Origin: Vicia villosa
Lineage: Eukaryota > Streptophyta > Magnoliopsida > Fabales > Fabaceae
Assembly: GCF_029867415.1 (NCBI RefSeq)
Contig: NW_026706167.1
Location: 1-64,000, forward strand
Length of the DNA: 64,000 bases
Reading direction: 5' to 3'
Every line of letters begins with the position of its first letter. Position 1 is the first letter of the stretch. Of this stretch, positions 1 through 8,591 are shown piece after piece. The notes under the pieces were generated by a model, which did not search any database, was not told where the DNA came from, and saw nothing but the letters and a program-made list of their open reading frames with translations. A program made the position numbers and the translations under genes.

Positions 1-148
1 CCTGTTTATATAGCTTTGAATAAACTCAAGTGGACTTCTCCCCGAGTGTGAGTCCCGAGCCCTGTGTATACAAATGGATCATGCTTACAGGTATATTTCC
101 TTCATAAACTCCATTATATACACACACTTTGTCATATATATGTGCTTG

Positions 149-232
149 TTCATACTTGTTCATATCTGTTCATATTTGTTCATGTACTCGTTCATGTTTG
201 TTCGTACTTGTTCATGTTTGTGATTGTGTTAT
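149..232 (+). repeat. Short tandem repeat in Ogre-1 LTR (TTGTTCAT units)
   Basis: About eight units of roughly 10 bases built on TTGTTCATAC or TTGTTCATGT. The same array is in the 3' LTR at 17800-17883. No coding role is likely. Confidence 0.8.
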
Positions 233-264
233 ATATATTTGTTCAACTTAGTACAACACTAGGT

Positions 265-552
265 TCCCCATAGCCTCCTATTGGGCTTCGTGCAAAGAAT
301 CTCCACTAGTTAGGTTAGGACATAGAGTATGGTTTCCCGGTGAAATCGCTCTAAGAGCTCAAACCAACTATACCATGCCTCCCCTTGGGCTTTGTACAAA
401 CGAGTGACCCTCCCATAGCCTCCTCTTGGGCTTACAATGCAAGGACCCTGGATTGTCCCTCCCATAGCCTCCTCTTGGGCTTACAATGCAAGGACCCTCG
501 GATAGCCTCCTCTTGGGCTTCGTACAAGGACCCACGGGCTTCTTATAAGCAT
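265..552 (+). repeat. Degenerate repeat GCCTCCTCTTGGGCTT in Ogre-1 LTR
   Basis: Five copies of a unit reading roughly AGCCTCCTCTTGGGCTT followed by (C)GTACAAGGA or ACAATGCAAGGA. The 3' LTR copy lies at 17916-18203. The same motif in the same element orientation recurs in the LTRs of Ogre-2 (about 34970-36570 and 55170-56780, where it reads CCTTGTACAAAGCCCAAG on the + strand), so it is shared by two Ogre families. Confidence 0.75.
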
Positions 553-639
553 CCCCCAATATCCAAATCAAATACCCTAGGAGATTAGACATTTTTCATC
601 TCTATGCTAGGAGTATCTCTTCTATATCATCACAAACAA

Positions 640-838
640 TCAATCAAAATCAAACCTTTTTGCCACAAGGCTGGCTAATCAATCAAACCGTTTTGCCACC
701 GTACTGGCTGATTAATCAAAGTTTTTGTCACAAGGCTGACTTCATTGAAACTTTTGCCACAAGGCTGGCTGATTAATCAAAGTTTTTGTCACAAGGCTGA
801 CTTCATTGAAACTTTTGCCACAAGGCTGGTTAAACACA
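640..838 (+). repeat. Tandem repeat, about 61-bp period, Ogre-1 LTR
   Basis: About three units containing GATTAATCAAAGTTTTTGTC, ACAAGGCTGACTTCATTG and GCCACAAGGCTGGC. A near-identical copy lies at 18291-18483. The core CACAAGGCTG also occurs in the 3' UTR repeat at 13570-13890, suggesting a common origin. Confidence 0.8.
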
Positions 839-1527
839 CAAAAACATCTTTATCATTCTAAGCACCCTAAGTGGCACAGCCCCAGGGGCTTATAATGAAA
901 AGATTTTCAAACAAATCAAACAGATGTATGTGATGATATAGATTAGATACATCTAGCATTTAGACGACATTTGTCTATTTTCCTTTGCTTCCACTAGCAT
1001 AAGTGGGAACTACGATTGCTCTGACTTTCTCAACATCCCTTTGAGAATACGTAGGCACAAGGTCGATCCTTGGCGAGCAAAACAAAACACAAAAAAAAAT
1101 CATTCAAACCTTAGCACCCGTAGACCCCGAGCTACAGATGCTCTGATTCCCTCTAGGGGATATGTATGCAGAGGATCGCGATGATCTTTGCGAGCATAAT
1201 CAAACAAACACCTTAGGTCCCACCTATTTCACAAGAACCTCTCAATAACATGGAATGAAAAACAAAGCAAAGAAACCTATAGAGTACTATAGATACGTTG
1301 GGTGCTAATACCTTCCCTTCGTATAACCAACCCTCTTACCCAAAGATCTCTCCCCCCACTTTTAGGTTATTGCAGCTTTTTTCCTTTTCCTCCTTTGGAA
1401 ATAATAAAAAGTTTGGTCGAAACAAAAGAAAAATCATTTTTTTTGAGCACTCGAGCCCAAAGAAGGCATCAGGTGTCTCATCCCACAAAAGAGGAACAAA
1501 ACGGTTTTTTCGCCCGCGACAGAAAAA

Positions 1528-1545
1528 TGGCGACTTCACTGGGGA
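1528..1545 (+). promoter_or_regulatory. Ogre-1 primer binding site
   Basis: Begins TGGCGACTTCACTGGGG, six bases after the LTR end, with the TGG start expected for pairing with a tRNA CCA end. Ogre elements are known to use a tRNA-Arg primer; the tRNA identity here is from that knowledge. Ogre-2 has the related TGGCGACTCTGCTGGG at its own PBS. Confidence 0.85.
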
Positions 1546-1958
1546 CCATCTTTTTATTGTTTCCAAAGGAAGGGTTAATTCTATTTGCTTTATTTTTCAT
1601 TTCATTTTTGTTATATGTGTGGTTCTGGTTCTGTTACTTGCGTGGTTCTGTTACAAGTGATACATTATGGACAAATCCTAACCCGGATTAAGTACACATA
1701 AGAAATTAGGTGGAGGGTATAGTCATGTGCAGGCGCACGTGAGAATCCTTCCGCTCAGTGGAGGTTCCTTGTTGGTAATATATGTTTAGCATGTTTCGTA
1801 GCGAAGACATTATTACTTTCATTGAACTGTAGAAGCTGAGAGACCGTAGAACCCCAACCCATCCTGGCCTTATTAGGTTGTGGTGCAGAAACTATTCAGG
1901 TGAAGACTTGGATTAGTTGTCATGCGGAGAACCACACTCAGACGAGTTTTTCTTGAGA

Positions 1959-2001
1959 ATATTACTGGCTCATGAGTTTAATTGTGGAAAGCCGGTAATA
2001 T
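1959..2001 (+). promoter_or_regulatory. Leader stem-loop with palindromic loop
   Basis: ATATTACTGGC (1959-1969) pairs with GCCGGTAATAT (1991-2001): 11 base pairs with one G-U pair. The 21-base loop begins TCATGA, a self-complementary hexamer. Hairpins of this kind in retroviral leaders serve as dimerisation sites; that role here is inference, and I did not find the same hairpin in Ogre-2. Confidence 0.5.
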
Positions 2002-2119
2002 CCGAAAGAAAAATGTAGACTCTGACGTATCAGTAGAACATGTTGTGCAGGTGATTAACTAGAACTATCCCATTTTTGGTTCTCTGACCTCATGCTCGTG
2101 ACGCTGGACCGTTGAACTT

Positions 2120-2255
2120 ATGCGTTACCATGTTTGCGTTACCATGTTTGTATACCATGTTTGTAGTACCATGTTACCATGTTTGAACTACCATGTTTGC
2201 TTTACCATGTTTGAATATGTGGCATCCATGCATCCATGCATTCATGCATTCATTA
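2120..2255 (+). repeat. TACCATGTTTG repeats followed by CATGCATT repeats
   Basis: Seven units on the theme TACCATGTTTG (2124-2216), then CATGCATCCATGCATTCATG (from about 2228), 80-90 bases before the ORF1 start. Ogre-2 keeps the CATGCATT-type stretch at the same place (53945-53975 on the minus strand). CATGCA is the core of plant RY elements. Confidence 0.7.
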
Positions 2256-2339
2256 AAAAACCCATCTTTTTCCATAAAAACATGATTTTTTCCAAAAAAA
2301 TTTAGAGAATTTTCTTTGCAAACATTATAGGATTAAGTT

Positions 2340-3863
2340 ATGGAAAAAAGGTATACCAAAAAGTACGGTTTCAAAGCACCTGATGTAGAAAGACTGATAG
2401 AGTTAGCATCTTCTGTACAAGATCCTTCTAATTTTAGGAAAAGTTATGGAAAGCTTTTGCCTATCTTGAACACTCATGTTGATGAAGGACTTCTCAAAAC
2501 TCTGGTTCAGTTCTATGATCCCATCTACCGTTGTTTTACCTTTCCAGACTACCAGTTGGTACCGACCTTGGAAGAATACGCCAATCTTTTGGGTATTCCC
2601 GTGTCTGACAAAATACCCTTCAATGGTTTGGAAGCCATTCCTAAGTCACACGTCATTGCAGCAAGTATCCACATGAAAAAGTCTGAAGTAGAGAGTAATT
2701 GGACTACCAAAGGAAACCTCCCGGGTTTAACTTCACACTTCCTGGTAAAGAAAGCCTTTGATTTCATCGAAACTGGTAGCATGATAGCTTTTGAAGCTAT
2801 ACTAGCCTTGCTCATCTATGGGTTGGTTCTGTTTCCCAATGTCGACAACTTTGTTGATATCAATGCCATAAAGATCTTTCTGATTGGAAATCCTGTTCCG
2901 ACTTTACTTGGTGACATGTATTTCTCTGTCCATCATAGGAATCGCCAAGGCGGTGGAATCATTGTATGTTGTGCACCTTTGTTGTTCAAATGGATTGTTT
3001 CACACTTACCTGAGTCCCCTATTTTCACGGAAAACCGAGAAGGTTTGCGTTGGCCTCGAAGACTTATGTCTCTTACTAATAATGATATTCATTGGTATAC
3101 CTTGGCTCGCTGTGGTACAGAAACCATTGAAAGTTGTGGAGAGTTCGCCAACGTACCCCTCATTGGTACACAAGGAGGAATTAACTATAATCCGGTCCTA
3201 GCCCGACGACAACTCGGGTATGCAAATTCAGTTACGCCTGTTGGTCCCTCAGTGGAAGGATACTTCTACCGAGAAGGGGATAATCCAAAAAGATTGAAAG
3301 CAAGAATGGTGAGAGCTTGGTACGACGTCCGATGGAAAGAAAAAGGCGAGGAAAGAAATTGCATTGCCATGGATGCCTACACCTGCTGGGTAAAGAAAAG
3401 AGCCAAGGAGTTCCAAATGCCTTATGCTTATGAAAAACCCATGTTTCCTGCAGTATCTCAACGACCCAACATTCCCACTATGAAAGAATACCAAGACACT
3501 TTGGCTAAGATGAGGACAGAAAAAGATTCTTGGGAAGAAAAGTTTCGTAGCACTGAGGTGGAAAATAGAAAGTTGAAGAAAAGAGTGAAAGATCACGAAG
3601 AAACTCTCTATTATCAAGATGGATGGCTCATGAGCAAAGATGAGAAGATTCGCCAGAAAGACGCTGCAATCAAGAGGTACATCAGAGAAAGCAAGAAAAA
3701 TCTAGAAGGCTCGACAAGCAACGCTCCGACTCCTGATGATTGGAAGAATGTTGTTGACAAGCTGAGAGCTGAAAAGGCCGAATTGAAAGCTTACTATGGG
3801 AAAGAAATCATGAAGCTCAAGCTGCACAATGCATTTGGTTCTTCGTCTGATGAAGATGCTTAG
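2340..3863 (+). CDS. Ogre ORF1 protein, function unknown, intact
   Basis: 507 residues from an ATG 477 bases upstream of no other conserved start; the 5' end aligns with the internal Met of the Ogre-2 copy. ORF1 upstream of gag is a hallmark of Ogre elements and its role is not established. Residues about 55-90 (motifs QFYDPIYRCFTFPDYQ, then PTLEEYANLLGIPV) resemble the core of plant-mobile-domain / DUF7745-like proteins; this is recognition by eye, not a search. A second conserved block centres on DINAIKIFLIGNPVPTLL (about 183-200). The C-terminal 120 residues are rich in Lys and Glu and probably form a coiled coil. About 75% of landmark blocks are shared with the Ogre-2 copy at 52390-53823, showing selection on the protein during the family's history. 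Confidence 0.85.
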   Translation: MEKRYTKKYGFKAPDVERLIELASSVQDPSNFRKSYGKLLPILNTHVDEGLLKTLVQFYDPIYRCFTFPDYQLVPTLEEYANLLGIPVSDKIPFNGLEAIPKSHVIAASIHMKKSEVESNWTTKGNLPGLTSHFLVKKAFDFIETGSMIAFEAILALLIYGLVLFPNVDNFVDINAIKIFLIGNPVPTLLGDMYFSVHHRNRQGGGIIVCCAPLLFKWIVSHLPESPIFTENREGLRWPRRLMSLTNNDIHWYTLARCGTETIESCGEFANVPLIGTQGGINYNPVLARRQLGYANSVTPVGPSVEGYFYREGDNPKRLKARMVRAWYDVRWKEKGEERNCIAMDAYTCWVKKRAKEFQMPYAYEKPMFPAVSQRPNIPTMKEYQDTLAKMRTEKDSWEEKFRSTEVENRKLKKRVKDHEETLYYQDGWLMSKDEKIRQKDAAIKRYIRESKKNLEGSTSNAPTPDDWKNVVDKLRAEKAELKAYYGKEIMKLKLHNAFGSSSDEDA

Positions 3864-4211
3864 GATCTGTTTAGCTTTTTTTATTTATCATTTGCTTTTG
3901 TAAGGAGCTACGCTCCAATGTTGTAACATTTCCCATTATTGCAATAAAAAAATAATAAAAAAATAAAAAAAATGAATGAATAAAAGATTTGTTTGTGTTC
4001 AAATGTTTGCAAGGAAATAATCTTTAAGATATTTGGAAAAATCATAAATTTCTTTTTTGCATACATCATTCTGCATATCGAGTCTGTTGTATAGAGTCTC
4101 ATCTTTTGGATCTTTCTCCAATAGATCGTCAAGCTGTCGCGTCTCAAAGTTTCTCGACCGCGCTCGCAATCAGATCACAGATACAATACTCGTTCGAATA
4201 GAAGGAGAGTA
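3864..4211 (+). other. ORF1-gag spacer
   Basis: 348 bases without an ORF of note. GGAGC/GCTCC forms a small perfect hairpin at about 3905-3917, then an A-rich stretch at 3945-3972. How gag is started downstream of ORF1 (second promoter, splicing or reinitiation) cannot be read from the sequence. Confidence 0.6.
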
Positions 4212-7200
4212 ATGGAACACTCTGAACAAGAGAATATTGAGCTCCGTGGTACAGTGACCACCCTTCAGGAAAAGTTGGAAAGTCTCACTACTCTGGTTGA
4301 CTCCTTAATGGCCGCACAGAATCAGCCGCCGCCACCTAACAGTCAAGCGACGGTAACATCTGAAGTCACTACTCCAGTTTCTACAGTTGCGTTCGGTATT
4401 CCATCTTTCTCCATGCCAGAAGGTTGGGGCCCGCCTTTCAGCTTTGGTACAGGTTTCCGCCATAATTTTTCTGGGGTTCAAACAGCTACAACTGAAGCGC
4501 CTGCTGCACAAGGTTCGGCGTTTATTCCGCATTCAGGGGTAACTTTTTCCCAAATCACTATGGCACTTTCTCAACCTACTATGACAGTTCCGACCCCTAC
4601 GGTTCACACTGTTCCTTATGACGGTAATGAGATTTATCATGATCAGGGTGATAGCACGAATCAGCGTAACCTTGTGGAAGATCTCCAAGAGCAGTTTAAC
4701 AAGATGCAACTGGAAGTTAAAGCTATCCGTGGAAAAGATTTGTTTGGAAAAAATGCCCAGGAGCTATGTTTGGTTCCCAGTGTACAAATACCAGCTAAAT
4801 TCAAGGTCCCAGACTTTGAGAAGTATAAAGGTAGTTCTTGTCCGCAAAGCCATCTTGTGATGTATGCCAGAAAGATGTCTACTTATGCAGATAATCATCA
4901 GTTGCTTATCCATTACTTTCAAGACAGCTTGACTGGTGCCGCACTGAAGTGGTACACAGGCTTGGATAGCACCAATATTCGGACTTTCAATGACCTAGGC
5001 GAGGCCTTTGTCCGACAATACAAGTATAACTCGGATATGGCTCCAGACAGATATCTGCTTCGATCCATGGCTCAGAAAGACCATGAAGCTTTCAAAAAGT
5101 ATGCCCAACGATGGAGAGAAACTGCTGCTCAGATTAATCCACCGTTAAAAGAGAAAGAGATGACAAAGATCTTCTTGAATACTCTCAGTCCGTTTTATTA
5201 TGAACGCATGATTGCTAGTGCTCCAAGTGATTTCACCGAAATGGTAAACATGGGTATGCGTTTAGAAGAAGGAGTCCGAACCGGACGTCTAACTAAAGAA
5301 GGTGGATCTTCAAGCGGAACCAAAAAGTTCGGAAGTGGTTTCCCAAAGAAGAAAGAACAAAGTGTTGACATGGTATCCCAAGGGAGGCCAAAAGGAAATG
5401 TCAATCGTCAACGACAGGTAGCTGCTATTGCGCCAGTTGTTAATACATCACCTAATCCGGGGTTTACTCCGCAGTTTCAACAACAACAGCCTCGACCACA
5501 GGTTCAACAGTTTAACAATAATCAGAATCGTGTGCAAAGAGTTCCACAGTTTGATCCGATTCCAATGACCTACACAGAATTATACCCTGCTTTGATTGAA
5601 AGAGGTCTCGTTCAAACTAAAGCACCACCACCAGTACCTGAGAAACTCCCATGGTGGTACAAAGCTGAGGTCTCATGCCCTTATCATCAAGGAGCGCCTG
5701 GCCATGATCTTGAGCATTGCATAGCTTTGAAATATGAAGTTCAGAGGTTGGTTAGGTCTAATCTCCTCTCTTTCAGAAATTTGAATCCTAATGTGCAAGC
5801 AAATCCGCTGCCCAATCATGGAGGGCATGTTGTAAACATGGTATATGGATGTCCTGGCCAATACCGAGTCTATAATATCAACTTCTCAAGAGCAGATTTG
5901 GTACAAATGCACGCCACTCTTTGTCGGGGGGAGAATTTTCGCCAGCATCAATACGGTTCCTGTAGAATATGTTGTGTGGATCCTCACGGGTGTTCGATTG
6001 TGAGAAGAGATCTCCAAGTTTTGCTAGATAATGGTACTATTGAGATCTACAGAAATAGGGATGAAAATGAAGTTAACATGATAGGATGTTATCCGCATGA
6101 GCTTTTAGTCTCAGATATCAACTCGGAAATGCCTACAGTTAACGTCATCGTTCCTCATTTCAACATGCCTGAGCGCATGGAAGTTACTTACAACAAGCCG
6201 AAGGTTCCTATTGCTCCTTTGATCATTTGTCTACCTGGACCTGTTCCTTATGACTCTGACAAGGCAGTTCCATACAACTACAATGCAACAATGATAAAGA
6301 ACGGACAAGAAGTTCCTTTGCCTACTCTCTCATCCGTTGTAAACATTGCTGATGTAAGTCGAGTAACAAGAAGTGGACGTGTGTATACTCCACTACCTCC
6401 GAAGCAGCCTGTTACTCCTGCAACCGGACAAAATCATGTTGTTACACCAGTAGGGAATCCTGTGGAAACTCCTGTCAGTAATACAAGCACTGATGTTGGT
6501 CAATCTAGTGGAACTAATGTCAATCCTGACTTTGATGAAATTTTGAAACTTATCAAAAGAAGTGAATACAAGATTGTGGATCAGCTTATGCAGACTCCTT
6601 CGAAGATCTCAATACTTTCATTGCTTTTAAACTCAGAAGCCCACAGGGAAGCCCTGATGAAGGTCTTGGATCAAGCTTTTGTAGATCATGATGTGACTGT
6701 TGATCATTTTGATGGGATAATAGCTAACATAACAGCTTGCAACAATTTAAGCTTCTGTGATGAAGAACTCCCCGAGGAGGGCAAAAATCACAACCTTGCT
6801 CTGCACATTTCTATGAACTGTCAGTCAGACTCTTTGTCCAATGTGTTGGTAGACACCGGATCATCCTTGAATGTGATGCCAAAGACGACTCTCGCTCGTT
6901 TGTCTTACCAAGGAATTCCTATGAAGTTCAGTGGTGTAGTTGTCAAAGCATTTGATGGATCGCGAAAATCTGTTATCGGCGAAGTCAACCTTCCCATGAC
7001 AATTGGTCCACATACATTTCAAATCACCTTCCAGGTCATGGACATTCAAGCTGCTTATAGCTGTCTGTTAGGACGACCATGGATCCATGAAGCAGGGGCA
7101 GTAACTTCTACGCTCCATCAAAAGTTAAAATTTGTAACAAATGGAAAATTGGTAACGATAAGTGGAGAACAAGCCTTGTTGGTGAGCCATTTATCCAATT

Positions 7201-8240
7201 TCTCTTTCATAAGTGCTGATGATGTGGAAGGAACGCAGTTCCAAGGTCTCTCTTTAGAAGACGAATCTTCCAAGAAGAAAGCATCAATCTCTTCTTACAA
7301 AGAGGCGGTAAAAGTAGTGAAAGATGGAACTACCACTGGCTGGGGGCAAGTTGTGATCCCTACCAAGAATGAAACCAGAGCAGGACTCGGATGTTCACCA
7401 ACATTCTCAAACTGCACCAAGAAGGATGAAACCCTTCGACCGATTAAAGAAACATTCATTAGTGGAGGATTTCTTAACCCAATTCCTCAAGAGGTTAATG
7501 TCCTTATCGAAGAATGCATCGAAGAAGGTCTCTCCGATGATGAAGAAGAATGGAAATGTTATCTCAATGACTCGGGATACATATCTCAGGAAGAACCATA
7601 TCCTCCTTCAGAGAAATCCAAAGGCAAAGAAACTGAGCCTGTTCCTGCAGAAATCTGGGACACCTTGGGACAACCAAGTGGCAAATTTGATTACATGGTG
7701 AAATATACTGCGCCTGAAAGTTCAAAGATTGCGATTGAAGATGTCCAACCAACTGGATGGGGATATTCCTTTGAACATAATAGTCAACCAGAAGAGGTTT
7801 ATCAGCCCTGTCAATTTTCTCAGCAACCTGAAATTACTGGAGATTTCGGATTCAATGCATCTGCCAAGATTAACAATCCTGAAGATGGTTATTATCACAT
7901 AAATGCCATTTTTGAAGATGAAGGGGAAGATGGTCCCGCAGTTGACTCAGAAAGTGTCGCTGACAATGAGTCTCTTCATCCTGAAGACTGGGAAATACAT
8001 CCTGAAAATTCTGAAGATTGTGACTCGTCTTATGCTCTTCAAGAAGTAGAAGAAGACCGTTTCAACTCTACAAAGAACAAGGGTGACAAACCAGGACCTT
8101 CAAATCCTGCTCGACCAGCGGTCAATGTCAATACTGAAGATAACTCTGAGGAGAATTTTCCTGAATACATAATACACAGAGGAGTTCGTTGCTACTGGAA
8201 AGCTGTCGACGTTCCGAATGTTGTTCGCCGCTCAAAGTAA
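4212..8240 (+). CDS. gag-pro: Ogre-1 gag-protease polyprotein, intact
   Basis: 1342 residues. The N-terminal 40 residues look like a coiled coil, followed by a Pro/Gln/Thr-rich stretch. Residues about 195-320 are the retrotransposon capsid domain (YKGSSCPQSHLVMYARKM, WYTGLD, YAQRWRETAAQI). A nucleic-acid-binding knuckle of C-x2-H-x5-H-x4-C type lies at 488-503. The aspartic protease has DTGS at 881-884 and the LLGRPW motif near 960. Downstream is a Gly-rich segment weakly like a G-patch (about 1050-1075), then an acidic tail. The last codon before the stop overlaps a splice donor (GT at 8237-8238). Splicing to 8592 would continue in frame into RT. Gag alone is expected from unspliced RNA, giving the usual gag excess. 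Confidence 0.93.
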   Translation: MEHSEQENIELRGTVTTLQEKLESLTTLVDSLMAAQNQPPPPNSQATVTSEVTTPVSTVAFGIPSFSMPEGWGPPFSFGTGFRHNFSGVQTATTEAPAAQGSAFIPHSGVTFSQITMALSQPTMTVPTPTVHTVPYDGNEIYHDQGDSTNQRNLVEDLQEQFNKMQLEVKAIRGKDLFGKNAQELCLVPSVQIPAKFKVPDFEKYKGSSCPQSHLVMYARKMSTYADNHQLLIHYFQDSLTGAALKWYTGLDSTNIRTFNDLGEAFVRQYKYNSDMAPDRYLLRSMAQKDHEAFKKYAQRWRETAAQINPPLKEKEMTKIFLNTLSPFYYERMIASAPSDFTEMVNMGMRLEEGVRTGRLTKEGGSSSGTKKFGSGFPKKKEQSVDMVSQGRPKGNVNRQRQVAAIAPVVNTSPNPGFTPQFQQQQPRPQVQQFNNNQNRVQRVPQFDPIPMTYTELYPALIERGLVQTKAPPPVPEKLPWWYKAEVSCPYHQGAPGHDLEHCIALKYEVQRLVRSNLLSFRNLNPNVQANPLPNHGGHVVNMVYGCPGQYRVYNINFSRADLVQMHATLCRGENFRQHQYGSCRICCVDPHGCSIVRRDLQVLLDNGTIEIYRNRDENEVNMIGCYPHELLVSDINSEMPTVNVIVPHFNMPERMEVTYNKPKVPIAPLIICLPGPVPYDSDKAVPYNYNATMIKNGQEVPLPTLSSVVNIADVSRVTRSGRVYTPLPPKQPVTPATGQNHVVTPVGNPVETPVSNTSTDVGQSSGTNVNPDFDEILKLIKRSEYKIVDQLMQTPSKISILSLLLNSEAHREALMKVLDQAFVDHDVTVDHFDGIIANITACNNLSFCDEELPEEGKNHNLALHISMNCQSDSLSNVLVDTGSSLNVMPKTTLARLSYQGIPMKFSGVVVKAFDGSRKSVIGEVNLPMTIGPHTFQITFQVMDIQAAYSCLLGRPWIHEAGAVTSTLHQKLKFVTNGKLVTISGEQALLVSHLSNFSFISADDVEGTQFQGLSLEDESSKKKASISSYKEAVKVVKDGTTTGWGQVVIPTKNETRAGLGCSPTFSNCTKKDETLRPIKETFISGGFLNPIPQEVNVLIEECIEEGLSDDEEEWKCYLNDSGYISQEEPYPPSEKSKGKETEPVPAEIWDTLGQPSGKFDYMVKYTAPESSKIAIEDVQPTGWGYSFEHNSQPEEVYQPCQFSQQPEITGDFGFNASAKINNPEDGYYHINAIFEDEGEDGPAVDSESVADNESLHPEDWEIHPENSEDCDSSYALQEVEEDRFNSTKNKGDKPGPSNPARPAVNVNTEDNSEENFPEYIIHRGVRCYWKAVDVPNVVRRSK

Positions 8241-8591
8241 TCACCTCGCTGTTATTTTGAACTCCTGCCTTGCCCAAAGCAGAGAGATGTTTTATAGGGC
8301 TTTGCTTTTAAATGTTCCGCCCAAATAACTTTGTGTATAGGGCTTTGTTTTAAAAGTTTCCCTCTTTGTCCTGCCCAAGACAAATGAGTTTGTGTTTAGG
8401 GCTTTGTTTCAAAAATGAATCATAAATAAAGTGTCATTTTGAATTCCCTACATTATATGTTTTATTTTTGCTTTTTTTTGGAAATGGTAATCCTAAAAAA
8501 CCAAAATAAAAAAAAAAACTTTTTCAAAAAAAATCTGCATACACTCTTGCATTCATAAATTTTCTGAAATAGATATAAATCACATGTGCAG
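8237..8591 (+). other. Ogre intron between protease and RT (355 bp)
   Basis: Donor AA|GTAATC overlaps the gag-pro stop codon; acceptor TGTGCAG|A lies just after the first ATG of the pol ORF. Both junctions are phase 2, so removal keeps one reading frame. The Ogre-2 copy has the same arrangement (46455 to 46128, donor AA|GTAGGA). A spliced intron at this place is established for Ogre elements. The intron contains three spaced pairs of GCCCAA (8272, 8319, 8373) and TAGGGCTTTG (8295, 8338, 8397). The same words recur in the Ogre-2 intron. Confidence 0.88.

Larger units (their letters stand above)
1..1521 (+). repeat. Ogre-1 5' LTR, 3' portion only
   Basis: Matches 17652-19166 almost base for base and ends in CA at 1521, six bases before the PBS. 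The remaining roughly 3.5 kb of this LTR lies outside the window. It contains three local repeat arrays, described separately, and the LTR-end motif near 1300-1340. No host gene is seen in it; the short ORFs here are incidental. Confidence 0.95.
1522..2339 (+). other. Ogre-1 5' untranslated leader
   Basis: An 818-base leader between the 5' LTR and ORF1. It holds the PBS, an 11-bp hairpin at 1959-2001, and the ATG-containing repeats at 2120-2255, which would act as upstream start codons in unspliced RNA. No conserved protein is encoded. Confidence 0.8.

Noticed and set aside
1298..1691. Overlapping ORFs of 120 and 129 codons
   Set aside because: They run across the LTR end, PBS and leader; the protein content is low-complexity and half of it recurs in the 3' LTR only because the DNA is repeated.
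2120..2225. CRISPR-like array
   Set aside because: Eleven-base units with 0-5 base spacing in a plant retrotransposon leader; no spacers and no cas genes.
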